Part shown: piece by piece, positions 11,672 to 22,539 of the stretch
How positions within the stretch are numbered: the stretch's first letter is position 1
How the letters are laid out: the number at the start of each line of letters is the position of its first letter
Source of the DNA: Solanum dulcamara
Lineage: Eukaryota; Streptophyta; Magnoliopsida; Solanales; Solanaceae
NCBI RefSeq assembly: GCF_947179165.1
Contig: NC_077246.1
Coordinates: forward strand, 66,070,921-66,134,920
Reading direction: 5' to 3'
DNA: 64,000 nt
Notes under the pieces: generated by a model
Databases searched by the model: none
What the model was told of the DNA's origin: nothing
What the model saw: the letters and a program-made list of their open reading frames with translations, nothing else
Translations under genes and position numbers: made by a program

Positions 11672-12174
11672 TGTTGGGGGGAGGAAGCACCACAACTAAA
11701 GTTTGATATGATGAAATAATTAAAATAAATTGGACACGAGAATTTTACGTGGAAACCCCTCTAAATGATAGAAGGAAAAAACCACGGGGTAGAAGGATCT
11801 CACTATAAAAATATGGAGTACACAGCTCTCAAATACAAGGAGAAAACAACAATTAACACTTCTCTCTTGTAAAAGGAACAACTACTAAAGAGGACACTCA
11901 AGACTAAAATATTTATCTTGATGTATAACTCTCTTTGTATTCTTACTCTCTCTTTCTGGGATGAGATAAATGAGGGCAAGAGGTCTTCTATTTATAGAAA
12001 ACTAGAAACGCGTAAAATCCGCGTATTGAACCTCCCTTTTTGACTACGCTTTCAAAACGCGTTTTGTTCCTTTTTTGACTACGCGTTCAAAACGCATTTT
12101 GTTCCTTTTTTGACTACGCGTTCAAAACGCGTTTTGTTGACTACGCGTTAAAAACACGTTTTGACTATCTTGCA
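11672..12174 (-). repeat. Copia 3' LTR (503 bp)
   Basis: Starts TGTTGGGGG and ends ATCTTGCA. On the minus strand it carries CGCGTT repeats (12005-12165) at its 5' end and then a TATA box (TATAAATA, 11989-11996). It is about 35 bp longer than the other LTR because it holds one more unit of the CGCGTT array. Confidence 0.93.
12005..12165 (-). promoter_or_regulatory. Tandem CGCGTT array in copia U3
   Basis: A roughly 35-bp unit, GACTACGCGTTCAAAACGCG followed by TTTTGTTCC, is repeated. It gives about five CGCGTT sites on the plus strand plus reverse copies in the AAAACGCGTTTT palindromes. On the minus strand the array lies just upstream of the LTR TATA box, the place where copia enhancers sit. 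The equivalent array in the other LTR is at about 16793-16910. CGCGTT is the known rapid stress response element bound by CAMTA factors; its use here is inferred. Confidence 0.6.
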
Positions 12175-12187
12175 TTCTCCCACTTGA
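12175..12187 (-). other. Copia polypurine tract
   Basis: The minus strand reads CAAGTGGGAGAA directly before the TGCAAGAT start of the 3' LTR, the expected second-strand primer site. Confidence 0.85.
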
Positions 12188-12247
12188 AGATTTAATTGAG
12201 AATCAATTAAGTCTTCACACCATCCTTTCTACCCAATTACTGCAATG

Positions 12248-12454
12248 TTACGTTTCTGCTAGGCCAATAGAAGATCGACACCATATGAACATGTTACTGT
12301 TGATCGACTTCGTAAACATATCTGCCAGGTTGTCATTAGTGTGAATTTTCTGAATATCTACACTGCCTTCTTCCACCTTCTCACGAACAAAGTGATACTG
12401 AACTGATATGTGCTTTGTCCTTGAATGAAATGCCGGATTCTTTGCAAGATGCAA
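12248..12454 (-). pseudogene. Copia RNase H C-terminal segment
   Basis: Continuation of the RNase H domain after a TAG stop: HLAKNPAFHSRTKHISVQYH, then REKVEEGSV and NLADMFTKSI, the standard C-terminus of copia pol. The stop in FCDS*SALHL sits where relatives have Gln (CAG), so it is a single C-to-T change. Confidence 0.85.
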
Positions 12455-12460
12455 AGCGCT

Positions 12461-14449
12461 CTAACTGTCACAAAATAGAGCAATCTTCTCTTGTTTGTGC
12501 CCGAGCTCCTCCAGTAACATTTGTATCCATATTGCTTCCTTGCTAGCTTGTGTAGCTGCTACATATTCTGCTTTCGTCGTAGATGTTGCCACGATAGATT
12601 GCAGTTTTGAAACCCATCTTACAGCTCCTACAGCAAGAGTAAACACATAACCTGTGGTGGACTTACGTTTATCAAGATCACCTACATAATCTGAATCAAC
12701 ATATCCTTTAACAGTAAAGTCTGATCCTCCATAACACATTGTAATATCTGAGGTACCCTTGATGTATCTCAGGATCCTCTTAACAGTATTCCAATGCTCT
12801 CTACTAGGATTAGCCATGTATCGATTAACCACTCCCACTGCTTGTGCAATGTCAGGTCTTGTACATACCATGACGAACATTAAACTTCCCACTGCTGATG
12901 CATAAGGTACTCGAGACATCTCCATCCTCTCTGCTTCATTGCTAGGACACATACTTGAGGATAACTTGAAATTAATAGGAAGTGGGGTAGAAATTGACTT
13001 ACAGTCTTGCATCTTGAAGCGTCTCAAGATTTTCTTCAAGTAGTTCTTTTGAGAAAGCCAAATCTTCCTATTATTTCTGTCTCGGTGAATTTGCATCCCT
13101 AGAATCTTGTTTGCTGGTCCCAAGTCCTTCATTTCAAACTCCCTAGCCAACTGTGCCTTTAAATTTGTGAGACGATCTTTGTTGGGGACTGCTACCAACA
13201 TGCCATCAACATACAACAACAAAATAACAAAATCTTCATCACCAAATCTCCTGTAATAAACACAAGGATCTGAACTATGTCTGTTGTATCCAAGGCTTAT
13301 AATGAAGGAATCAAATCTCTTATACCAACATCTCGGCGCCTTTTTGAGACCGTATAGAGATTTGTTCAACCTGCAAACCAAGTTCTCTTTTCCCTGTTCT
13401 TCAAAACCTTCTGGTTGGAGCATATAAATTTCTTCTTCAAGTTCTCCATAAAGAAATGCAGTTTTGACATCTAACTGCTCCAAGTACAAGTCAAATATAG
13501 CACACATCGCCAGGACCACTCGAATTGTTGTGAGTCGAACCACCGGAGAAAATATCTCATTGAAGTCTATACCTTCTTTCTGAGCGAATCCTTTCACCAC
13601 CAATCTTGCACGATACTTCTCCACTTGATCATTACCATTGCGTTTGATCTTGTAGACCCATTTGTTTCCAATGGCCTTTCTTCCTTGTGGTAATTGAACA
13701 AGATCCCATGTTTTATTTTTATGAAGAGCTTCAATTTCTTCTTGCATTGCTGCCACCCACAGAGATGATTCTTGGCCTTTCATAGCTTCTTGAAAGGTTG
13801 AAGGCTCTCCATCTTTTGTTAATAGACAGTATGCAATATTACTCTCCATAGAATAATCTGAGTGCCAAGTTGGTTCTCTTCTCTCCCTAATTGACCGTCG
13901 AACTTCTGTAGTTTCGATCTCAGCTTGCTCTTGTTCTTCGTGCTCTGGTGCTGCTTCAGAAGAAACTGAAACTTCTTCTATTTCTTCAACTTCAACTGTA
14001 GTAGTCTCTGATTTTTCTTTTGAAGTGCTACCTTCTTTTGCTTGTATCTTGTTTTCAACAAATACAACATCCCTGCTGATTACCACCTTGCGGGCTGTGG
14101 GATCCCACAAGCGATACCCCTTGACTCCATCAACATACCCTAAGAAAATGCATTCCCTGGATTTTGGATCCAACTTTGATTTTTCTTGGGTGTTGTACAT
14201 AACATAAGCAGGATTTCCGAATATATGTAAGCGAGAATAATCAGCTGGTTTTCCTGTCCACATCTTCATTGGCGTTTTCATATCAATTGCGGTTGATGGT
14301 GACCGATTGATCACATAACAGGCGATTTTGACTGCTTCTGCCCAGAATGATTTTTCCAACCCTGCAGTTGCCAACATAGCTCTTGTCCGTTCCAATAAGG
14401 TTTCGTTCATCTGCTCTGCTACTCCATTTTGTTGTGGAGTATATGCCAC
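12461..14449 (-). pseudogene. Copia integrase C-terminus, reverse transcriptase and RNase H
   Basis: This 662-residue open segment runs from the integrase C-terminal part (AYTPQQNGVAEQMN with the catalytic-Glu helix, then RLHIFGNPAYV and IFLGY) through an acidic linker (about 135-190) into copia reverse transcriptase (about 245-490) and RNase H (about 570-662). RT motifs include NKWVYKIKRNG, the first catalytic Asp in QLDVKTAFLYG (about residue 327) and SLYGLKKAPRCWY. The second catalytic box is YVDGM (413-417) instead of YVDDM, so one metal-binding Asp is lost. It is separated from the preceding integrase segment by a frameshift near 14450. The family normally encodes one polyprotein; this is a decayed fragment. 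Confidence 0.92.
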
Positions 14450-14859
14450 CGTGAACTACGTTTAATACCTTCTTGTTTACAGAAGTTATTAAATTCATCA
14501 CCAGTGTATTCTCCTCCATTATCTGTCCTCAAACACTTGATCTTTTTCTCAGATTCAAGTTCCACCCACGCTTTGAATTCTTTGAAAAATGAAAAAACAT
14601 CTGCCTTCCTCTTGATTGGATACACCCAACTTCTCCTGGAGTAATTGTCGATAAATGACACGAAATATTTCGCTCCTCCTAGAGACTCCACCGGTGCTTG
14701 CCAGACATCAGAGTGAACCAGATCTAGTATTTCCTTGATTTTAGCAAAGGAACTGCTAAACTTCAGTCTATTTTGCTTACCGGTAACACAATGCTCACAA
14801 AAGGGTAGTGAAACCTTTTTGAGCCTTGGAAGAAGTTTTTGCTCAGCAAGAATCTTCAA
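14419..14859 (-). pseudogene. Copia integrase core segment
   Basis: Contains the end of the integrase zinc finger (FCEHCVTGKQNR), the first catalytic Asp in LVHSDVWQAP, FIDNYSRRSWVY, and the second catalytic Asp in LRTDNGGEY. The frame is lost after KQEGIKR; the next part of the domain resumes in another frame at 14449. The preceding gag-protease segment ends at a TGA two codons after GHMS, where relatives have a sense codon. Confidence 0.88.
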
Positions 14860-14862
14860 ACC

Positions 14863-16065
14863 TCATTCTGACATATGGCCAAGTTTACGATGCCACATCA
14901 TCGTTGATTCTTCAAATGAACTTGCTGACGTGGTTGATGCTTCTCCTTCTTGGTGTGTTTCACCTTTAAGCACATATAGATTTGCAGCAAGTTTTTCTGC
15001 TTTCATCACTACAAGCGCTCCTTTGGATATTCTCATGACTCCGCCATGAGTCTTATACGAACATCCATTATCATCTAGTTGTCCTAAAGACAATAGATTT
15101 TTCTTCAAGTCTTTTACATGTCGTACCTCCTGGATGGTGCGAACCGTGCCATCATACATCTTTATTTTGATGGACCCAATACCAATAACATCCAAAGCAT
15201 GATCGTTTCCCATGAACACAGACCCTCTTGAGATAGGATTATATTGATGGAACCATTCTCTCCTGGAAGTCATGTGCCATGTTGCTCCTGTGTTCATGAT
15301 CCAAACATCAGCGAAAAGTTTTTTGCCTTCATTATTTGATATTGCCTCACTACATAAAATATTGCCATCATCCGAGGTACATGCAACATTCCCTTGAGCA
15401 TTTGATGGCTCAGGGTTTTCACTCTTCTTCTTGAACCGACAATCTTTCTTGAAGTGTCCTTTCTTGCCACAGTTGTAGCACTTGATATTCTTCTTACTTC
15501 TTGATTGAGATCTGCCATGATTGTAACTCCCACTGGGCCCATGTTCCGTTGGTCTTCCTCTCACCATCATCAAAGCTTCAGCTTGCTGTGAACTTGCTTG
15601 TCTATCTTCCTTATTTTTGCGCCTATTTTCTTCTTTCAAGACAGCGGCTGCAATTTCATTGAAAACTAGGCTGTCTGTATTGTTCGTCAGGTTGATGTTG
15701 AGTTGATCATATGAGTCAGGCAGACTTTGAAGTAGAAGCTTTGCACGTTCAGTCCCCTCTATTTTGCAACCCATTGTCGTAAGTTGCAAAAACAGAGTAT
15801 TCAAAGTATTGATGTGTTCAGTAACTGACATGGACTCTGTCATTCGAAGAGTATACAATCTTCTTTTTAAGAAAATTTTATTATGCAAAGACTTGGCCTC
15901 ATACAACCCTGTAAGAGTATCCCATATTTCCTTCGCCGTCCGCTTTTCTACCACACTAGACAATACTTGACCAGCTAGTGCCAAGTGTAGATCAGCATAC
16001 GAGGCCGATCCGATCTCCATTGTGTAGCCCTTCAAGTGCTGATAGACCGCGAGCTCGGCAACCAA
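14863..16065 (-). pseudogene. Copia gag, nucleocapsid zinc knuckle and protease
   Basis: A 400-codon open segment. Residues about 25-150 are the UBN2-type gag core (AKEIWDTLTGLYEAKSLHNK, LKRRLYTLRM, LLLQSLPDSYD). Residues 196-209 form a CCHC zinc knuckle (CYNCGKKGHFKKDC). The aspartic protease follows, but its D-[ST]-G active site reads WIMNTGATWHM (about 255-265), with Asn in place of the catalytic Asp. A GAG-pre-integrase domain ends the segment (MWHRKLGHMS). The true gag start is further upstream at 16257, out of frame with this segment. Confidence 0.9.
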
Positions 16066-16257
16066 CCGGGGTCATGTGGAGCCGACTGCGTTGTTGTCTA
16101 TGTCGTTCCACTTGCTGTCATCAACAAAGTCTGTGGGCCTGCCTTCAATTGCAGCTAAGCAATTGTCTTTTCTCAGTATTGCTTTTATTTTCATTTTTCA
16201 CAATGAGAAATTAGTCCCATTGAATTTCTCAATGTCAAACTTTGTTGTACTCGACAT
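16066..16257 (-). pseudogene. Copia gag N-terminus with early stop
   Basis: The likely original start is the ATG at 16257 (MSSTTKFDIEKFNGTNFSL). It is followed at codon 20 by TGA (16200-16198), where the family has Trp. Reading on gives KMKIKAILRKDN and IEGRPTDFVDDSKW, then the frame breaks near 16075. Confidence 0.8.
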
Positions 16258-16440
16258 TGTTATTTGCTTCACACCCTTCTAGATCGCTTCTAAATATTTT
16301 TGCGAACAATCGTGACAAATTGTACCGTTATCGAAATTTACTATTCACGTGAATAGTACTATTCACGTGAATAGTACTATTCACCGAATTTTACTATTCA
16401 CGAATAGTATCTTCGCATAAAACAGACAGAATAACCGAGA

Positions 16441-16452
16441 GCTCTGATACCA
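16441..16452 (-). other. Primer binding site for initiator-methionine tRNA
   Basis: The minus strand reads TGGTATCAGAGC one base inside the 5' LTR, the standard plant copia PBS complementary to the tRNA-iMet 3' end. Confidence 0.93.
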
Positions 16453-16453
16453 C

Positions 16454-16921
16454 TGTTTGGGGGAGGAAGCACCACAACTAAAGTTTGATATGATGAAAAT
16501 AATGAAAATAAATTGGACACGAGAATTTTACGTGGAAACCTCTCTAAATGATAGAAGGGAAAACCACGGGGTAGAAGGATCTCACTATAAAAATATGGAG
16601 TACACAGCTCTCAAATACAAGGAGAAAACAACAATTAACACTTCTCTCTTGTAAAAGGAACAACTACTAAAGAGGACACTCAAGACTAAAATATTTATCT
16701 TGGTGTATAACTCTCTTTGTATTCTTACTCTCTCTTTCTGGGATGGGATAAATGAGGGCAAGAGGTCTTCTATTTATAGGAAACTAGAAACGCGTAAAAT
16801 TCGCCTATTGAACCTCCCTTTTTGACTACGCGTTCAAAATGCGTTTTGTTCCTTTTTTGACTACGCGTTCAAAACGCGTTTTGTTGACTACGCGTTAAAA
16901 ACGCGTTTTGACTATCTTGCA
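16454..16921 (-). repeat. Copia 5' LTR (468 bp)
   Basis: Near-copy of the left LTR, starting TGTTTGGGGG and ending ATCTTGCA. TATA box at 16771-16778 (minus TATAAATA), with the CGCGTT array at about 16793-16910 upstream of it in the direction of transcription. A few substitutions separate the two LTRs. Confidence 0.93.
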
Positions 16922-17519
16922 TAGATAACCAATTAGTCAATTTCTCTTTTCTTTCCTCATATTTTTCTAGAAAGAAAAAACAAATTATCTTGTTTCTTAA
17001 AATAGCTTCTCCTACCATTTCATTTGCTAATGTTCAACAAAATTATTTTTAGTTGCTACCATTATTGTAATTGTTTCACTTCTCTCTTTGAAAGAAGAGA
17101 AAATACATTTAATAGAAAAATTGAGTGGAAAAAGGCAATAAAATGTAAAATCAAAGGTATTAAAAAGATCGTATCATCGCTAGAATGCGGACACAATACT
17201 ATTCCATAAACTCGTGTGAACCCAAAACCTTTTTTGGAGTAATGTTGTGAAATTATTCTTTTGGGTATTTGTGGTATAAGAGCATTCAATTACTCTAATT
17301 TTATACTCTCTTTTGCATCCGTTGGTGTTAGTAAATTCGTTCCTCCTTTTGGTTGTGGACATAGGTCACGCAAATCACGTTAAATTTGTGCTTTTTTTAT
17401 ATTCTCAACTTATCGTTATTACAATCGCCTTTGTTATTGTCCTTATAAAATTTACTTGGCTAAATTCCACACTACTCGGGATTCTTGAATCTCCATGCTA
17501 ACACAATATAATTAATGTT
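16922..17519. other. AT-rich stretch without recognised features
   Basis: Short open frames on both strands show no family resemblance. Nothing else seen. Confidence 0.4.
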
Positions 17520-17731
17520 ATCGATAATTGCCCCCAAATTAAATTGCCTACACACCAGATGTCTAGACCTGGGCGTGAGATGTTAAAGAGTCTCACATCA
17601 TATGAAAAAGGGATGAGTGGTCTCCTTATGTAGACTTGGACAATCATCCTCTCTTGACCTAGCTTTTGGAATCGAGACCCAAAATCCATATCTTTACGGC
17701 GAGTGATGTTCCTTGTTGTGAACCCTCTGCA
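17520..17731. repeat. Dispersed repeat fragment, LTR-like
   Basis: Contains GAGTCTCACATCATATGAAA, a GGATGAGTGGTCTCCTTATG phrase and CTTGGACAATC. This resembles a widespread plant LTR/TRIM leader of the type 'GTCCCACATCGG ... CTCCTTATATGGACTTGG'. No ends or target duplication were identified. Confidence 0.35.
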
Positions 17732-19130
17732 TATATTTTTTGTTGTTTAGTAGCTCTTTTTAACTGTCATTTTCACCTATTTGATGTATTTCTTTATTTA
17801 TTTCGAAGATAAATCAATAAGTTTATCAAACGTATGTTGTGCCTCAGATTTTGAAAAATGTTTAGAGTCAACACCTAATCTTTTGGAAAAAATAAAAAAA
17901 ATCATTTCTTAGTGAAATGTAAACGTAAACTCTATTTGATTTACGAAAACCACTGAAATTCTAGGTAAGAGTTTTGGTTATACGAGGGGAATGTGTTAAG
18001 CATTCCTCAGAGCCTATCCAAAGATAGTTTTTTTTTTTTTGTAATTTAAGAAAAACAATTTGAGATATTTTTGTTCATTTATTTGCTAGAAAATAATGGT
18101 AATAATGAAGAAAGCATTTATTAGTTTTGAGAAAAAGAAAATACACTAAGATATATATGATATATGCCGACAATATACAAGGCTATTTAATAGTAATATT
18201 TATTGTAAAGTAAAAATATAAATATTTAAAACTGTGAAAATTTTATGATCCTATATATTAGAAAATATACATGTATGTTTAAGGTTATATAATGTTTATA
18301 ATCTTATGTACTTAGACAAGACATACATACATATAGAAATCTATTATCTTGTTTATACATATTTATTATAAACTAAAAATAAACATGTGTATATTTAAAG
18401 TATATGCAAGTTTGTAATTTTAGTTGCACGTACTTGTCATAAAGTAAAAATATGTTTAAAACAAGTGAAAGTTTCTTATTTTATTTTTATTTTTAATATT
18501 TTGATAGATGAGGTAGTAAATATATGTGGTGAAATAATAAACATGTATAGTAAATGCTATTTGAGCAAATAAGTAAATAAAGATGAAGTATTGTGGATAT
18601 AAAAATAAATAAAATATATAAATATACCTTGTATATAGTGTATACACGTATATACCTTATGTTTTTGGAGGCCTGCTAAAGAATCATAGCAAAAATATTT
18701 GGACTATTATTGTTCAGCAAAAACCCGATTTTTTTAATTTTGGGCTTTGTTAGGAAATCTGGAATGGGCCTAATCACTTGGATCCATTTCTATAAGGGTT
18801 ATTACCAACATGAATGGGCAACAAAAAATATTTCCAACAAAATGACCATATGTATATGTAACGTATCGATATTATATAAATATAAATATTATTTTATTAT
18901 GTATAGATAATGTGTGTATATAAATATATATATATATATATTGTTGATACAATAAAGTATATATTGAAGACTAGTTTTTCTTTAATCACAACCAACTCAA
19001 ATCTCTTCTAAACAGTCCCAAAGTTTATTTATGATCTCCTCTCAATGTTTTAAGTCTTTTGACATATTATTCACTCGAAACGATTCATGTTTCCGGCATG
19101 ATGATTTTTAGAGTCGAGTTTTGAACAAAG
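17732..19130. other. Very AT-rich intergenic DNA
   Basis: Mostly A/T with short TA microsatellites (about 18924-18940). No gene or element boundary recognised. Confidence 0.4.
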
Positions 19131-19139
19131 CATTGAACA

Positions 19140-19490
19140 TGGAAGAAGAAGAAGGAGGAGGGGGAAGGAGGAGGAAGGAAGAAGAAAAACAATAGCGAAA
19201 TAAGGAAGAAGGAGAAGAAAGGAAGAATAAGGAGGAAGAGAAGAAAAAGTGAGGAAGGAAGAAGAAAAACAATAAAGAAATAAGGAAGAAGGAGAAGAAA
19301 GGAAGAATAAGGAGGAAGAGAAGAAAAACAATAAAGAAATAAGGAAGAAGAAGAAGAAGTGGACATTTTATCTGATTTTTCCTTTCAAGTGAGGAAGGAA
19401 GAAGAAAAACAAAGAAGAAAAAGAAGAAGAAGAAGAAGCGGAGGAGGAAGAAGAAGAAGTGGACATTTTATCTGATTTTTCCTTTCTAGT
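19140..19490 (+). repeat. Purine-rich tandem repeats
   Basis: An 80-bp purine unit starting GAGGAAGGAAGAAGAAAAAC occurs at 19171 and 19251, with partial copies after 19321. The phrase GTGGACATTTTATCTGATTT occurs at 19360 and 19459, 99 bp apart. The plus strand is almost pure A/G for about 220 bases. Confidence 0.85.
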
Positions 19491-19884
19491 TTCTATAATC
19501 CACTGTCTAGAATATTACTAAAAATCCGACTAAAATAAATGAGCCATTAGTTAATATCTTTTGAAAATTTTTGCTAGCCATTTGAACCCAGATTGAAAGA
19601 GAAATAAATTTTATTCCTTGTAAACAAAAATCTGCCCATTTTTACCCTAAAAAAAAAGAAACGTTGAGCATGAATAAGAACAAAATGAAAATGTCATTAC
19701 GATAAATTCTTCCAAAACAAATTTAATTGAATGAGATCACTTCTAAATACTTCAAGCTAAACAGAATCATAAACTAATTAGAGGGAGTAAACGTTACTCC
19801 AACTTCAACATAAATAACAAATAATACATATAATATAAAGTTAGTTGAGTGATACGAATAATAAAGGTAATGAAAGTAAAGAAT
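19491..19884. other. AT-rich stretch without recognised features
   Basis: Nothing recognised on either strand. Confidence 0.4.
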
Positions 19885-20280
19885 TATGCGAGCAGCAAAA
19901 GTGAGGACGTTGAGATAAATGCGTGAGCATAATAGGAGAGATATGATTAGGAACGCAAATATTCAAGAAAAGATATGAGTGACCTCTGTGATGGAGAAAA
20001 TGAGGGAGGCGAGGATGAGATGATGCAGATATGTGAAGAGGAGATGCATACATACCCCAACGAGAAGGTGTGAGAAGTTGGCAACGATTTTTTTTTTTTT
20101 TGCTAACTAGACTCGGTTGGGGCCTCTCTAAGGAGACGTAGAAGCAGGTCAAAGAAGTATTGGAGAGATGTAATTAAACAAAACATGACACATGTGACAT
20201 GACCTACAACATACTGAGGATATGATCCTAGATAGAAATATATGAAGGTCAAGGATTAGTGTAGAAGTTTAGCAGGTAGT
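19885..20280 (+). pseudogene. RTE-type LINE ORF2 C-terminal remnant
   Basis: Plus-strand frames give RRDMIRNANIQEKI, then VTSVMEKMREARMRWCRYVK and TPTRRCEKL, then in another frame SKKYWRDVIKQNMTHVT. These correspond in order to the end of plant RTE LINE proteins (KMREARLRWFGHV ... RRCER ... [12 protein letters not shown]), as also seen at 24168-24416. Stops and a T-run insertion (about 20090-20101) break it. Confidence 0.75.
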
Positions 20281-20739
20281 TGAGTTTTTCTTATCATTTT
20301 TATTATTAGTACTCTCCTACTATCTTAATTATTTTTTGATTTTAATATTATTACATGTTCTTTCATTTGCTTTGGTTAACGTACTATTTATTGTTAATAA
20401 TGCTATTTTCTCAATTATATTTGCTTTACTTGAGCAAAGAGTCTTTTGGGAGCAATTTTTCTGTCAATCTATACAAGGTATAAATAAGGCCGCATACACA
20501 CCATCTTTCTCATATCTGATTGTATTGAATATATATATATATTATGTGACCCATTCAAAGTTACAGAACAAAAATGTATTATATTAATTATGGCCTATCA
20601 ATAAATATACATAAACGAAAATATATAAGACAAGACAACTCAAGCCTCATAATGTGCAATTTTTATAAGTTAACAGAAAAAAAAAACATTTCCATATAAT
20701 TTTTACATTTCAAAATAAAAGATTTAAAGGCAATTTCTA
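20281..20739. other. AT-rich stretch without recognised features
   Basis: No supported feature. Confidence 0.4.
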
Positions 20740-20879
20740 TAGTTTCCACAAAATCTATAATTTTAGTGGGTATTAACGTCACCTTAAATGGCTTTTAGCA
20801 GCGATTACTAATAGAGTCGCTGCTATTAGAGATTTTGTGGCATTATTAAAGTCGCCGCAAAATCTATTTTCTCATAGTG
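20740..20879. mobile_element. CACTA-type MITE remnant
   Basis: The right end reads TCTCATAGTG, the complement of CACTATGAGA. The body has GCAGCGATTACTAATAGAG and GTCGCTGCTATTAGAG as an internal inverted pair, plus GTCGCCGCAAAATC. This resembles non-autonomous CACTA elements. The left terminus is not identified. Confidence 0.45.
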
Positions 20880-21045
20880 ATTGATGGCTAAAAGATAGGC
20901 ATCTTATATATCCATAAAATAACATGTGTTTATAGAAATTCATCAGTTTGCAGTCAAATTTTATATATGTATTAGAATATTTACTAAATGAACTTAATTA
21001 TTATTGTAAATTAACTTGAATTTGTTGTAGGTATCAATAAATTTT

Positions 21046-21432
21046 AAAGAGTGTGTTTGGCATAGAGAAAAAAAATATTATTAATTTTTTTATGTTTGAT
21101 TGGTCAAAATATTTTCTCTAAGTTTCTTAAAAATAAGAAAAATGAATTCAATAATAAAAGCAGAGAAAACAAGTTTTACAAGTGACATTCAAAGTTTATT
21201 TTCATCTCTCACCGAGCAATGTAACCAACTCCCACCCTCCAACCGTCCCATCCCCCACCACCCCAAACCCCCAATACTCACCCCATTCTATCCTTATAGT
21301 ATTTTGATATATTACATATAAATATTTTTGAAATATTATTTTTTATTTACTAACCAATAATATTAAAAAAATATATAAAAAAATTCACTTATTTTTTTTC
21401 AAAAGAATATTCTACTTCCTACCAAACACACC
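21046..21432. mobile_element. MITE with GTGTGTTTGG terminal inverted repeats
   Basis: The left end GTGTGTTTGGCATAGAGAAA pairs with the right end CTACTTCCTACCAAACACAC, whose complement is GTGTGTTTGGTAGGAAGTAG. Inward of both ends an AATATT motif also pairs. No clean target duplication. The interior is AT-rich and non-coding. Confidence 0.6.
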
Positions 21433-21734
21433 CAAATTAAATCCTGGACCCACCTATCTTTTCAAGCCTCTGTATCTTAGCGAGTCACATTAGACCTAGT
21501 TGAATAGAGATATTATTGAAAATTATAAGAAAAACAGATACGATACATCAAAAAAAAAATAGATTTTGTCCAAGAAAATTAAAGTCATATGTTGGCAAAA
21601 AGCCATCTCTGAATCTAAAACTTCAAGAGAAAGATGAAGAGAAAATAAAGATGAAGGAGAAGAAAATGAACGGACACATAAGTCTCCGGAAGAAGTCAGA
21701 AGATATTTATGTGTCCAAGATAATGGACAAAATG

Positions 21735-21830
21735 CATCACAGCTGTTGATTCTCAAGATTGCATCACCGCCATTGATTCTCAAGATTGCATCACAGCCAT
21801 TGATGCTTAAGATAACATCACAGCCATTGA
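21735..21830 (+). repeat. 27-bp tandem repeat, about 3.5 copies
   Basis: The unit GCATCACAGCCATTGATTCT followed by CAAGATT recurs at about 21732, 21760, 21789 and (partial) 21815, with single-base variants such as ACCGCC for ACAGCC. Confidence 0.85.
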
Positions 21831-22254
21831 AAGTAATTTTGATGGATCAAATCTGCGCCATACACCTCAGCATATAACACCTGTACGTAAAAACAAAATT
21901 AGTTAGTTTGTTATTTACTTAACCAATGAGAATAGCACAAATATGTAGGATTTTTTGTTTTCTTTAATAGATTAATAATTAGATATTTGTATATAAAATA
22001 TACAAATACAATATTGAAAGGATATACAGAAATTCCCAAAAATTCATTCATCTTTATCTTGGCTTTCTAACATCATATACCAAAGATTTTCCTTTTCTAA
22101 TATCGTTGTCCACAAGATCTTCTTTATCTGCTCACAATATTTCCACCCTTAACCATGGTTCATCTTCATCAAGAATTTCATTACATGTCTTAATCTTCCT
22201 ACAAATAATAAGATGTCGTTTAAATTGGATAAAATTCATAAATAATTATTTTTT

Positions 22255-22440
22255 AAAATTGGTTCAACTTTGAGAGAAAAAAAGGAAGAAGAAATATCCT
22301 TCCCAATTTACTACTTCCCTTTAAGACATGAAGAGAAATCTAAGTTGATTGCTACACTTCTTTCATGAAAAATGCAGTGTCACATTTCTCTCTCTTTTGG
22401 CACCTTGAAAAAGACAAAACACTCGTAATAATTAAGTAAT
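22255..22440 (+). repeat. Segment with two partial local copies
   Basis: The first half (GGTTCAACTTTGAGAGAAAA ... CTTTAAGACATGA) recurs at 23460-23545. The second half (CTAAGTTGATTGCTACACTT ... TTTTGGCACCTTG) recurs at 24797-24880. Confidence 0.75.
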
Positions 22441-22539
22441 TAATATTCAATCAGCCAATGTTATTTTTTGTCTGCGAGTAAAATCAAAGTGTTTGACATC
22501 ACTAAAATTTTCTTTTAAAAGGAAGCAAAAACAATTTTT

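Larger units (their letters stand above)
11672..16921 (-). mobile_element. Complete but inactive Ty1/copia LTR retrotransposon (Tork/Tnt1-like)
   Basis: A 5.25-kb element on the minus strand with two LTRs (11672-12174 and 16454-16921), both TG...CA, an initiator-Met PBS inside the right LTR and a polypurine tract inside the left LTR. The target duplication is TATAT/TAGAT (four of five bases). Between the LTRs lie gag, protease, integrase, reverse transcriptase and RNase H in copia order. The coding region holds several stops and frameshifts, so the copy is non-autonomous. Placement in the Tork/Tnt1 group is from the RT and RNase H wording. Confidence 0.93.

Noticed and set aside
19071..19366. 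Minus-strand Phe/Ser/Leu-rich frames resembling membrane proteins
   Set aside because: They are translations of the purine-rich tandem repeat; hydrophobicity follows from the TTC/TCC composition.
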